Assembly: GCA_902800815.1 (NCBI GenBank)
Contig: CADCGB010000008.1
Span: 57,411-121,410 of the forward strand
Direction of reading: 5' to 3'
Origin: Fibrobacter succinogenes
GTDB lineage: Bacteria > Fibrobacterota > Fibrobacteria > Fibrobacterales > Fibrobacteraceae
DNA length: 64,000 nucleotides
Below, piece after piece: positions 42,004-50,930 of the stretch. Position 1 is the first letter of the stretch. Each line of letters opens with the position of its first letter. Below the pieces are notes generated by a model. It saw only the letters and a program-made list of their open reading frames with translations, ran no database searches and had not been told where the DNA came from. The translations under genes and the position numbers were made by a program.

Positions 42004-43833
42004 ATGTGCGGAATCGTCGGATACATTGGTCAAAGCGAAGCATTACCTATCCTCGTCGGAGGACTCAAGAAACTTGAGTACCGCGGCTACGACAGTTCGG
42101 GAATCGCCGTCATCGAGAACGGAAGCATCCACGTAGTGAAGGCGTCAGGCAAGATCAGTGCGCTCGAAGACAAGCTGAAAAAAGAGGCCGTTACCGGAAA
42201 GACGGGCATCGCGCATACGCGCTGGGCCACCCACGGCGCGCCCACCGTAGAGAACGCTCACCCGCACGTAAGTTTCGACGGGAAGATTTCGATTGTCCAC
42301 AACGGCATCATCGAGAACTACGCAAGCCTCAAGGCAAAACTCATTTCAGAAGGCGTCAAGTTCCAGTCCGAAACTGATACCGAAGTCCTGGCACACCTCA
42401 TCGCTCGCTTCTACAAGGGAGACCTGAAGGCTGCCGTCCTCAAGGCACTCGCCCAGGTGGAAGGCACGTTCGGCCTTGCCGTCATCTGCAGCGAGGAACC
42501 GGGCACGCTCATCGGGGCGCGCCGTGGCAGCCCGCTGATTCTCGGCATCGGGAACAACTCCGATTTTTTCCTCGCAAGCGATGTTTCCGCAATCATCAAC
42601 CACACGCAGAAAGTTGTCTACCTCGACGATAACGACATCGTGCAGATTACGGGCAATGACTACTCCATCGTGAACATGAACAGCCACGAGGTGCAGCGCG
42701 AAGTCAAGGACGTAGAATTCGATGCGGACGCCGTCGCGAAGGGCGGGTTTGCGCACTTCATGCTCAAGGAAATCTTCGAACAGCCCGAAGTGCTGCGCAA
42801 CACCATGCGTGGCCGCCTGCTCAGCGCCGAAGGGAACGCCAAACTCGCGGGCCTCGACACGAATATCAGGGAACTCAGGAACATCAACCGCATCATCATT
42901 ACCGCTTGCGGCACGAGCTACTACGCGGGCATGGTCGGCGAGTACATGATCGAGGACCTCGCCGGCGTCCCCGTCGAAGTCGAGTACGCCTCCGAGTTCC
43001 GCTACCGTAACCCCATCATCAAGCCGGGCACGCTCGTGCTCGCCATCAGCCAGTCGGGTGAAACTGCCGACACGCTTGCCGCCCTCAAGGAGGCACAGCA
43101 GAAGGGCGCCACCGCGCTTGCCATCTGTAACGGCGTGGGCTCCACCATCGCCCGCACGAGCGACGGCGGCGTGTACCTGCACGCGGGCCCCGAAATCGGC
43201 GTGGCAAGCACCAAGGCGTTCACCAGCCAGGTAACCGTGCTCGCCATGATTGCCCTATTGCTCGGGCGCCAACGCAGGCTCAGCTTTGAAAGCGGTGCGG
43301 ACATCGTGAAGGCCATGCAGGAACTCCCCACTCTCGTGGAACAGACCTTGCAGCTTTCGGACCAGATTGCAGGCATTGCGCAGAAGTACGCGAAGGCGAA
43401 CAACTTCCTGTACCTGGGCCGCCACTTCAACTACCCCGTGGCCATGGAAGGCGCGCTGAAACTCAAGGAGATCAGCTACATTCATGCCGAAGGCTACCCC
43501 GCCGCCGAAATGAAGCACGGCCCGATTGCCCTTATCGACGAAAACATGCCGGTGGTCGTGATTGCCCCGAAGGATGCCCTGTTCGACAAGGTCATCAGCA
43601 ACGTTCGCGAAATCAAGGCCCGTGGCGGCCGCGTCATTGCAGTCACTACCGAAGACTGCAAGCCGCTCGACGAATTTGCAGACCACCTCATCAAGGTGCC
43701 GAAGACTATCCCGATGCTCATGCCTATCGTGACATGCGTCCCGCTGCAGCTCCTCGCCTACCATATCGCCGTACTCCGCGGCAACGACGTGGACCAGCCG
43801 CGCAACCTCGCGAAGAGCGTGACGGTGGAATAA
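42004..43833 (+). CDS. glmS: Glutamine-fructose-6-phosphate aminotransferase (isomerising)
   Basis: 609 residues, the standard length. The N-terminal nucleophile Cys2 (MCGIVGYIG) starts the glutaminase domain, with YRGYDSSG and HTRWATHG. Two SIS domains follow (TACGTSYYAG, SQSGETADT, and SYIHAEGYPAAEMKHGP), ending in the usual KSVTVE. It makes glucosamine-6-phosphate from fructose-6-phosphate and glutamine, the entry to peptidoglycan and LPS amino sugars. The 5' leader is only about 35 nt, so a glmS ribozyme is not present. There is a weak AAGG site before the ATG. Confidence 0.97.
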   Translation: MCGIVGYIGQSEALPILVGGLKKLEYRGYDSSGIAVIENGSIHVVKASGKISALEDKLKKEAVTGKTGIAHTRWATHGAPTVENAHPHVSFDGKISIVHNGIIENYASLKAKLISEGVKFQSETDTEVLAHLIARFYKGDLKAAVLKALAQVEGTFGLAVICSEEPGTLIGARRGSPLILGIGNNSDFFLASDVSAIINHTQKVVYLDDNDIVQITGNDYSIVNMNSHEVQREVKDVEFDADAVAKGGFAHFMLKEIFEQPEVLRNTMRGRLLSAEGNAKLAGLDTNIRELRNINRIIITACGTSYYAGMVGEYMIEDLAGVPVEVEYASEFRYRNPIIKPGTLVLAISQSGETADTLAALKEAQQKGATALAICNGVGSTIARTSDGGVYLHAGPEIGVASTKAFTSQVTVLAMIALLLGRQRRLSFESGADIVKAMQELPTLVEQTLQLSDQIAGIAQKYAKANNFLYLGRHFNYPVAMEGALKLKEISYIHAEGYPAAEMKHGPIALIDENMPVVVIAPKDALFDKVISNVREIKARGGRVIAVTTEDCKPLDEFADHLIKVPKTIPMLMPIVTCVPLQLLAYHIAVLRGNDVDQPRNLAKSVTVE

Positions 43834-43849
43834 AGTCCATCGGACAGTT

Positions 43850-43880
43850 TAAAAATTAGCGGCTCCCTTTGGGAGCTGTC
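43850..43880 (-). terminator. Weak terminator after the FISUMP gene
   Basis: AGCTCCC-aaa-GGGAGC on the minus strand, followed by CGCTAATTTTT. The T run is imperfect. It lies between glmS and the convergent FISUMP gene. Confidence 0.45.
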
Positions 43881-43901
43881 TGCGTTATTGTAAGATGATA
43901 A

Positions 43902-46694
43902 CTAGGGGTCTACGGAGTAATCCTGAATGCAACGGACGCTGAGACGATATTCCTTGTAGCCACGATTACCTACTCCCTCGAATCCACCAAGATGTGTATT
44001 ATCCTTATTGAACCACCAGTACGACGCCGTATTAGATTGATCAAACACAGGATCTTCAGAACTACTCCAGAAAAGGGCATAATCGAAACCATTATATATA
44101 TTAACACCGGTCTCAAACAAGTAATCAATAGGCAGTGCGGTAAAACCGCTTACATCCGTTGCCGCAGTCCACCCGCTATAACCCATTACCTGATGAGGCT
44201 TCGCAGAACCATAAGCGGAGAACATGGTTTTCCATTCCGTAGTATCCGGGATATGCCAACCTTCGGGACAGATACCGCGATGCTGCGCACCAATAAGGCT
44301 ACTAGCACTAGCCGAATTCCATTTGCCATTCAGATCCATAGCAGCAGACCAAGCGTAATAACGACCTCCTATCTCACAATTCTTTGATTCACCATTATAG
44401 CAACTTGTCTGCCCAATCAGATTCTTACTAGCAGCACTATCCGCATAGCGTAGATTTTCAGCAAATACTCGCATGCCATTCATGACAATAGTCCTATAGA
44501 CATTTCCATCACGTGGGTCGGTTATCATCAAATCGGAATGCGTTCCGGCTTCTACCGCCGCAGTATTGTAGGCATTGCGCTTTGTATTCCAGTATTCAAG
44601 CGTGTATTCAAACGGGCTACGTACAGGGTGCCACACCAGTTTATTGCTGGCTTTGGGGTCCTGGGAACAAACGTAATCTATCTTAAAACCACCCAGACTC
44701 TCGCACTCCGGCACCACACCACCATCATTTGCCGTACAAAGGCTTCCTAGTTTGGTTTCCGCACAATTCGGAGTTCGCCAAGTTCCGCCATCGCAAACAA
44801 ACGAATTTCCTTCGTATTCGCCAAACGTTCCCTGACCATTTTCCGTACACGCTTTACAATATCCAGAGCCTCTACAGGAAATTTCTTCATCCGTTGTCGC
44901 TTCTCGCCACTCTTTTGCGTCACACACGAAGTAAACATCGTCATCCACCTTGCCCAATTTCATTTCGCCATCGTTACTATCAAGACACGCCCAACCCTGC
45001 GTATTGCTATACACATATTCGTCTACAACCTCTTCGTCGCTAGAAGACGCCCCTTCCGACGAGGCTACGGAACTACTTGATGTTTCCGAGGGATGCGTTT
45101 CAGATGAAGAACTCACAGACTCTGCACTGCTAGACGATCCGTTCTTTGACGAGGAACTTGCATTTGCCGCAGAAGTATCCTGAATACAACGAACCGAAAA
45201 CCCGAAGTCCTTGCCGTAATATCCAAAAATTGCAAAACCATATTCATAATACAAGTGCAAGGCATACGCAACAAGTTTACTATCGCCATTCGTTGAGCTC
45301 CAAATGAAAGCACTTTGTTCTTTACCACTATAGATGTCGTCATCTAATTCGCCAGCAGGGAGTGCCGAGAAACCAAAATCATCAGTTCCGTTGTCACTGC
45401 TACTCCAGCCGGACGACGACTTGAGCGCCTTGCCTGCCGTTGATTCTCCACCCACAGCGCTGAACAATGTTTCCCATTCAGTTTTACTAGGCAGGTGCCA
45501 GCCACTGGGGCATACGGACCCAGCGACAGCCCACCTATAAAGCCGCCCATACTTGGCGCAGTTGCTGTCCTCGTTATTGTAACAGAAACTAGAGTCCGTT
45601 TTGAAGTTGAGGTTTTGCGCCATCCAGACCTGGTCACCAATCTTTACAGTCTTGTAAGTCTGACCATCGCGGGAGTCGGTCATTGAAGCAATGGACACAC
45701 TTATTACACTACTACTCGACTGCAATGAAGACGAAACTGCAGATGATGAAGATGACGCAACAGCAGAACTTCCACCGCCACCATCCGCACATGAACCTAA
45801 ACGGCCTACGCTCACGATATTGAAATTCACCATAGATCCAGCGGAAATATCCTTGATTTCAAAGGCAATTCTACTCACCTGCTTTAAAATTTCTTCCTTG
45901 TCATATTTTACACCCCATCCCGCCTGGGCAAACTTGCTCCAGGGAATATCCACCACGGAGCCCGTCTTTGAGGCAGGCAATTTCGTGGCAAAATGATCCC
46001 ACTTCATGGCAGCCTCAACCTTATCCGACGGCAGTACGATTAGTGCAATTTTATTGTCCGAGACGTACGAGACGCAGATTCCACCCCAAGACGTGATATC
46101 AGCCGTTTTACTCCATGAATCTAACGTGAAGAAACCGAAGCCGACATATGGGTTTTCATACTGGTCGCCTATATAAGCCGAGCCACAGATACCGCCACAC
46201 TTATCTATTACCAATTCAAAATCAACATTGTACTCGCCTTCAAATCCAGGAAAATCGAGACGAGAATTTCCTCCGAGTTCCTCATCAATGTAATGGTACC
46301 ATTTTCCCACCGGCGCTTTTTCGCCACTGGTAAATCCGGTACGCACATTGTATTCGTGTTTAGGTCCACACCACAAATCTCCGCAGGCCAAATTCGTATT
46401 TGCAAAAGGCGCGTTCAATGAACTTGAAGACGCTTGTACCGAAGAAGACGACACCTTGCCATCATCGAGTCCATTACTATTACCGCCCTCATTGCCAATA
46501 CCTTCACCACCGTCACTGGAATTACCACCGTCGCCGGGGTCAACAGAGTCACCACCATTTTCACCACCGGGAACAAGACTTGCGTCATAGTTATCGGCAC
46601 CCGGATCTGTCGGGTTATCGCGGTCACCCATATCGGAACAACCCCACAAGGAGGCAATCAAGGCAAGCATCACGTAAGCAAGAATCTTTTTCAT
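43902..46694 (-). CDS. Large surface lipoprotein with two FISUMP domains
   Basis: 930 residues. Lipoprotein Cys19 (LWGCSDM), then an acidic Gly/Asn/Ser-rich stalk (about 25-90), a Cys-containing beta-rich domain (about 95-300; DLWCGPKHEYNVRTG), and two copies of the Fibrobacter paralogous (FISUMP) domain (about 335-505 and 745-930), each with DxRDGxxY, M-AxNL, C-xGWH-P, EW-T-FSA, WSS and VRCIQD. Poly-Ser linkers separate the domains, and a Cys-rich middle section (about 560-700) has CxxxxGS/C repeats. The fold relates to C-lectin/sulfatase-modifying-like domains, but the role is unknown. The ATG at 46694 follows AGGAGG. The PEGA gene is upstream with a 14-bp gap. Confidence 0.9.
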   Translation of the reverse strand: MKKILAYVMLALIASLWGCSDMGDRDNPTDPGADNYDASLVPGGENGGDSVDPGDGGNSSDGGEGIGNEGGNSNGLDDGKVSSSSVQASSSSLNAPFANTNLACGDLWCGPKHEYNVRTGFTSGEKAPVGKWYHYIDEELGGNSRLDFPGFEGEYNVDFELVIDKCGGICGSAYIGDQYENPYVGFGFFTLDSWSKTADITSWGGICVSYVSDNKIALIVLPSDKVEAAMKWDHFATKLPASKTGSVVDIPWSKFAQAGWGVKYDKEEILKQVSRIAFEIKDISAGSMVNFNIVSVGRLGSCADGGGGSSAVASSSSSAVSSSLQSSSSVISVSIASMTDSRDGQTYKTVKIGDQVWMAQNLNFKTDSSFCYNNEDSNCAKYGRLYRWAVAGSVCPSGWHLPSKTEWETLFSAVGGESTAGKALKSSSGWSSSDNGTDDFGFSALPAGELDDDIYSGKEQSAFIWSSTNGDSKLVAYALHLYYEYGFAIFGYYGKDFGFSVRCIQDTSAANASSSSKNGSSSSAESVSSSSETHPSETSSSSVASSEGASSSDEEVVDEYVYSNTQGWACLDSNDGEMKLGKVDDDVYFVCDAKEWREATTDEEISCRGSGYCKACTENGQGTFGEYEGNSFVCDGGTWRTPNCAETKLGSLCTANDGGVVPECESLGGFKIDYVCSQDPKASNKLVWHPVRSPFEYTLEYWNTKRNAYNTAAVEAGTHSDLMITDPRDGNVYRTIVMNGMRVFAENLRYADSAASKNLIGQTSCYNGESKNCEIGGRYYAWSAAMDLNGKWNSASASSLIGAQHRGICPEGWHIPDTTEWKTMFSAYGSAKPHQVMGYSGWTAATDVSGFTALPIDYLFETGVNIYNGFDYALFWSSSEDPVFDQSNTASYWWFNKDNTHLGGFEGVGNRGYKEYRLSVRCIQDYSVDP

Positions 46695-46708
46695 ATTCGT
46701 CAAGCCTC

Positions 46709-48277
46709 CTAGAACACAAAGAACACGGTAACGCCTGCGGCAAGGAGACCCGCGCCGACACCATAAAATACGTTGCGCAATGTACTAGCCTTCTTCACCT
46801 TGTCCCACTGGTCATCCGCTTCGCTTTCGGATGTAAACGTAGCGTCATCATACTTTCCGCGTTCGTCATTCATCACGGAATTCTCGTAGATGCCTATCCC
46901 AAAAGCGGCAGCGCCGAGAACGGCAAGTCCAATGCCAATGGGCTTCGCGATGCTCATTCCCTTTTCCTTGTTCGCTACATCTGCAGCGGCCTCACTTGCC
47001 TGGGCCTGCTTTTCGTCGACATCCGCCTGTGCAGCAGGCTGTTCCTTTTCAGGTTCGGCTTTTTCCTCGGCCACCACGGGCTGGTCGGACTTTACAAGTT
47101 CGTGAGTCACCTCTACGTTCGCATTCACCTTCAATTCCGCAGCAACTACGCCACGGAATTCGCCATCACCGGCCTCGACCTTCGAACAGAGTGGAACCTC
47201 CCCCACAAACGGAGTCTCGCCAACCTTTGCACCATCGACCCATACAGGAACCTTCTGTTCGGCACCGTCCTTGACGGCCTTGAGCGTAAGCCAGCCCTTA
47301 CCACGCTTGAGTTCCTGGTCAAACTTTTCTGTCTTAGCAACAACTATACCCACCTGGAAAGAAACCGTTTCAAAGCAGGGATGTGTTATTTTCACAGAAT
47401 GCTGTCCCACAGGCAGGTTGTTTATACCCTTCTTGAACGTGACATCGTTATGGCTGGTCTTGCCATCAATTGTCACGACAATCGGGTTTCCGTTACCTAG
47501 ATACTCATCGTACTTCGGGTCTACATTCAGCTGTCCAAAGTTCGGTTCGAGGTTCATCATCAACGCCATCTCGGCACCCTCGACCATCAGCAGGGAATCC
47601 TTGTCCTGGTAGTCATCGCGAGCGGCTAGAACACGGTGTTCTCCCTCGGGGATATTCACGGTACAGGGGGTACTCATGCACTTTGTGGGCCTGCCGTCAA
47701 TTGCGATGGACGCACCCATCGGAACACTCTGTATCTTGAGGGCGACCATCTGCGGGCCGGAGGAAATTCCTGAAGCAAAAGCTGGCTGTACATAGGCGTT
47801 GCCACGCGCCTTCATGAACAGAGGCTTGGCCTGCTTGCGGATTTCAACCTCAAGTTTCTCGATGTCGGAACTCTTCGCCGTAAAGGAACCCATGAGCTTG
47901 TTGCCCGCGGTCTCGTACATTTCGACCGTGATGGTGAGGTTCGCGCCAAAGCGACCCACGCGGCCCTGCGCAATGTAGTCGGCAGCGATGTTCTTGCCCG
48001 TCTCTACAAGGCAACTGCCCTCGCATTCCTCGATTCCCTTGCCCGGCGGGAGCATCATCTGGATGTTGTCTCGCGTCATGATGGTAAAGTTCATCTCGGC
48101 AGGGAGCGCCTTCACCGCCTCGGAACGGAGCACGTCGGTCAGGTACTGCTTTTCTTCGAGTGAAAGCACGTCTTTCGGTGCCATCGTCTCGAGAACGGCG
48201 ACGTATGTTGCGGATGCCGGAATCGCAAGCAGCGCAAATACCGCCATACATTTCTTCAGAGTTTCAAAAACCTTCAT
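46709..48277 (-). CDS. PEGA-domain protein of the envelope
   Basis: 522 residues. Signal peptide (about 1-23, PASA). The N-terminal part (about 25-160) resembles a curli-assembly/TolB-like module (AVLETMAPK ... LTDVLRSEAVKALP ... TRDNIQMMLPPGKGIEECEGSC). PEGA domains follow (about 175-390; VPMGASIAIDGRPTKCMSTPCTVNIPEGEH and VWVDGAKVGETPF), then an Ala/Glu-rich linker and C-terminal hydrophobic segments (about 445-465 and 500-520). The ATG at 48277 has GTAGGA upstream. Likely a periplasmic protein; it may form one unit with the FISUMP lipoprotein. Function unknown. Confidence 0.8.
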   Translation of the reverse strand: MKVFETLKKCMAVFALLAIPASATYVAVLETMAPKDVLSLEEKQYLTDVLRSEAVKALPAEMNFTIMTRDNIQMMLPPGKGIEECEGSCLVETGKNIAADYIAQGRVGRFGANLTITVEMYETAGNKLMGSFTAKSSDIEKLEVEIRKQAKPLFMKARGNAYVQPAFASGISSGPQMVALKIQSVPMGASIAIDGRPTKCMSTPCTVNIPEGEHRVLAARDDYQDKDSLLMVEGAEMALMMNLEPNFGQLNVDPKYDEYLGNGNPIVVTIDGKTSHNDVTFKKGINNLPVGQHSVKITHPCFETVSFQVGIVVAKTEKFDQELKRGKGWLTLKAVKDGAEQKVPVWVDGAKVGETPFVGEVPLCSKVEAGDGEFRGVVAAELKVNANVEVTHELVKSDQPVVAEEKAEPEKEQPAAQADVDEKQAQASEAAADVANKEKGMSIAKPIGIGLAVLGAAAFGIGIYENSVMNDERGKYDDATFTSESEADDQWDKVKKASTLRNVFYGVGAGLLAAGVTVFFVF

Positions 48278-48413
48278 GGATCCTACCCTTTGCAACCCTA
48301 TGGCAAAAATAGCCCACAGGCACTTGTTTGAAAATATATGTTTTCATTGTTTAACGGTCAATAGAGAACGCATCACTCAACGAAAAAAAGCCTATTCCCG
48401 CCAAAATTATTAC

Positions 48414-48421
48414 TACATTTC
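48414..48421 (+). promoter_or_regulatory. -7 element of scpA
   Basis: TACATTTC ends 7 nt before the ATG at 48429, without a ribosome-binding site. Confidence 0.4.
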
Positions 48422-48428
48422 CTGAATA

Positions 48429-49874
48429 ATGACCGAAATCGAGGAACAGGAAGACTACGAAGTCCGCATAGGCTCTTTCAACGGGCCCATGGACCTGCTC
48501 GTATACCTTGTCCAGAAGAAGGAAATGTCGCTGGACCAGATCCCGATTGCAGAAATCGCGGACGACTTCCTCGCTTGGGTCAACAAGATTGGGGTGACCG
48601 ACCTCTCGAAGGCGGGCGACTTCCTGTACATGGCGAGCCGCCTGATGGCCCTCAAGGTGCAGGAACTGCTCCCGGCAGAAGAACGCGACCCGGAACTTGT
48701 CGAGGAATACAACGCCGACCGCGAAAAACTGATGCAGGAAATGCTCGAGTACCAGCGCTACAAGCAGGTCGCGGGTGGGCTCCAGGACATGGAAGGCAAG
48801 AACTTCGGCACGTACAGCCGTGGCCGCCTCGAAAAGACGCAGAGCGACGAGGACACGCTCGCCGACGCAAACATCTGGCAGCTTTTCCGCGCGTACCAGA
48901 AGAGCCTCAAGACAAAGATTTCAGATACGGTCCACCACATCGAACTCGACTACGTGACCATCCAGGACCGGCAACAGGCGATAAACAACTACCTCTCGGT
49001 AAACGGGCGTGCACTCTTCGAGGAACTGCTCGACAACGACAGCCACCCGATTGTAGCCGCAGTGACCTTCATGGCACTCCTCGAGATGATCAAGACCGAC
49101 GAGGTGGTATTCCGCCAGAGCGAACTGTTTGGCCCCATCTGGATTTACCGCAAGAAGAACAACCCGGACTATGCCGACGAGATGGCACGCGAGACCGTGT
49201 TCTACTCGAAGGACCCGGACGTGAAACCCGGCCTGGTGGAAGAAATCCGCAACATGGCGCTGGCCCGCTCGCAGGCAGGCAGCGTGGGCGATATCGCCGC
49301 CGTAATGAAAGAAGCCGTACTCTGGACGACCCGCGGAAGGAACGTGACCGAGGAAGACCTGCAGGCCATGCTCGAAGGGCGCGAGGACCTGAGCGAAGTT
49401 CAGGACAACCCGTTCGCCGAGATGATGAAGGAAGACGAAGCCGCCGAGGCGGCGATGTCCGGCGCGCTGGCCGGTAGTTCTGCTCCGGCGAATGAATCCG
49501 CCCCGACAGAAAGTGTATCGCAGGCAGTTGACGCCGCCGCTCCGGTGGAAAATGTGACACAAGATGTGCCGCCGGCTGAAGAAGCCATTGCTCCGGTGGA
49601 AAACGCATCGCCGGTGGAAGAAAGCGCATCGACGGTGGAAAGTTTGTCGCAAGTTGAAAATGCCGCGGGTACAGACAAAGTAATTGAAGATACAAAGCCC
49701 GCCGACACATCCAAGATGTCTGACGAGGAATTCGAAGCGTTCATGAAAAAGGCCCAGGCGTTCTACGACACCCAGGCAAAATCTTCGGATAAAGAGGACT
49801 CTCCGGCAGAAGACGCAGCTCCGGAAGACGATGACGAGTTCCCGTCACTGGAAGTTCATTCCAGTAATGACTAA
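48429..49874 (+). CDS. scpA: Segregation and condensation protein A with long acidic tail
   Basis: 481 residues, nearly twice the usual ScpA length of about 250. The kleisin N-terminus is clear (YEVRIGSFNGPMDLLVYLVQKKEMSLDQI ... DFLYMASRLMALKVQELLP), and the winged-helix C-terminal domain is near 195-245 (VTFMALLEMIKTDEVVFRQSELFGPIWI). The remaining 230 residues are helical and then Ala/Pro/Val/Glu/Ser-rich low complexity (VENxxxxEE repeats), probably disordered. It bridges SMC heads in chromosome condensation. No scpB follows here. Confidence 0.9.
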   Translation: MTEIEEQEDYEVRIGSFNGPMDLLVYLVQKKEMSLDQIPIAEIADDFLAWVNKIGVTDLSKAGDFLYMASRLMALKVQELLPAEERDPELVEEYNADREKLMQEMLEYQRYKQVAGGLQDMEGKNFGTYSRGRLEKTQSDEDTLADANIWQLFRAYQKSLKTKISDTVHHIELDYVTIQDRQQAINNYLSVNGRALFEELLDNDSHPIVAAVTFMALLEMIKTDEVVFRQSELFGPIWIYRKKNNPDYADEMARETVFYSKDPDVKPGLVEEIRNMALARSQAGSVGDIAAVMKEAVLWTTRGRNVTEEDLQAMLEGREDLSEVQDNPFAEMMKEDEAAEAAMSGALAGSSAPANESAPTESVSQAVDAAAPVENVTQDVPPAEEAIAPVENASPVEESASTVESLSQVENAAGTDKVIEDTKPADTSKMSDEEFEAFMKKAQAFYDTQAKSSDKEDSPAEDAAPEDDDEFPSLEVHSSND

Positions 49875-49875
49875 T

Positions 49876-49916
49876 GCGACTAGGGAGGGTCTCGCACGGG
49901 CACCTTCGGTGCAGAA
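49876..49916. repeat. Dispersed GC-rich repeat
   Basis: AGGGAGGGTCTCGCACGGGCACC with TTCGGTGC; the second half is the reverse complement of the element near 22370. Confidence 0.45.
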
Positions 49917-49919
49917 AAT

Positions 49920-50204
49920 TTAATCCCAATTAATACTTGGGGGCGGATCCTTCAGGTCCTTGTTCTGCTTTGCAGCCTCGAACTTCTTTTCTAGGAGTTC
50001 GGCGCGATTCTTCTGCGCTTCCTTCGCGGCGGCAAATTTCGCCTCCAAATCGGAACTGCGCGATTTCTGTTCCTTCAAGAAGTCATCGAAGGACTTGACC
50101 TCCTTCTTGAATTCCTTATGGCTCAGCACCTCGCCCGTATCGGCATCCACGACGATTTCGCCCTTGCACATGGGGCATTCAATGGTAAGCGTCTTCACGG
50201 CCAT
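49920..50204 (-). CDS. Small coiled-coil protein with one CxxC pair
   Basis: 94 residues. An N-terminal CPMC pair in a beta segment (TIECPMCKGEIVVDADTGEVL) resembles half a zinc ribbon, followed by a highly charged helix (about 28-85) likely to form a coiled coil. Not recognised. AGGGGGC precedes the ATG. It is the last gene of the export operon, 8 nt after the Zn-peptidase, and may dimerise to complete a metal site. Confidence 0.7.
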   Translation of the reverse strand: MAVKTLTIECPMCKGEIVVDADTGEVLSHKEFKKEVKSFDDFLKEQKSRSSDLEAKFAAAKEAQKNRAELLEKKFEAAKQNKDLKDPPPSINWD

Positions 50205-50212
50205 AAAGCCCC

Positions 50213-50926
50213 CTAGTTCCTGCGCCCGCCAATGAGGCCGGCGCGGTATGCCCAGTAGAGCAGTTGAAGGATCGAGGATATTGCGGCGGCCACGTAAGTC
50301 AGGCCCGCGGCAAGCAGCACGCCCGAAACCGTATTGTACTCGCGGCCCTGCGCCACCACGTCCATGCGGGCGAGCGCCTTCTTCGCGCGGCTAGAGGCAT
50401 CGAATTCCACAGGAACGGTCACCAGCGTAAAGAGCGTCGTTGCGGCAAACAGGAGCACGCCCACGATAGATACCGGCTGGCCAATCGCCTTCCCGAAACT
50501 CATGAGCATGATACCGATAATCACGAGCCACGGCCCGAGATTGTTACCGATATTTGCGACCGGAACGATTGCCGAACGCAGCCACATCGGGAAATACCCC
50601 TGCGCATGCTGAATGGCGTGCCCCACCTCGTGGGCAGCGACACCCGCGGCACTCGCGTTACGCCCGTTGTACACTTCCGGAGAAAGATTGAGCGTCTTGT
50701 TGAGCGGGTTGTAATGGTCCGAAAGGAACCCGTGATGCTGCAGCACCTTCACGTCGGTAATGCCGGCATCCATAAGGATTGCCTTCGCCACATCGGCACC
50801 GGTAAGCCCGCTGGAAATGTTCACCTTCTGCCCCGCGTTGAAGCGCGACTTGACCAGCAGCGACACAAAGCCCGAAAGGGCGAGCGTCACCACGAGAATC
50901 ATCATGTATAAAGGATCAAACATCAT
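50213..50926 (-). CDS. Membrane zinc metallopeptidase (YugP-like)
   Basis: 237 residues with an N-terminal transmembrane helix, the zinc-binding motif HEVGH (AAHEVGHAIQH, about 98-108), and three further hydrophobic segments, as in the DUF/YugP peptidase family. The DPLY start and LSPEVYNGRNASAAGVAAHE block are characteristic. It lies 4 nt after the second ABC-2 permease gene, so it is in the same operon, and might process exported or membrane proteins. Substrates are unknown. Confidence 0.85.
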   Translation of the reverse strand: MMFDPLYMMILVVTLALSGFVSLLVKSRFNAGQKVNISSGLTGADVAKAILMDAGITDVKVLQHHGFLSDHYNPLNKTLNLSPEVYNGRNASAAGVAAHEVGHAIQHAQGYFPMWLRSAIVPVANIGNNLGPWLVIIGIMLMSFGKAIGQPVSIVGVLLFAATTLFTLVTVPVEFDASSRAKKALARMDVVAQGREYNTVSGVLLAAGLTYVAAAISSILQLLYWAYRAGLIGGRRN

Positions 50927-50930
50927 AATG

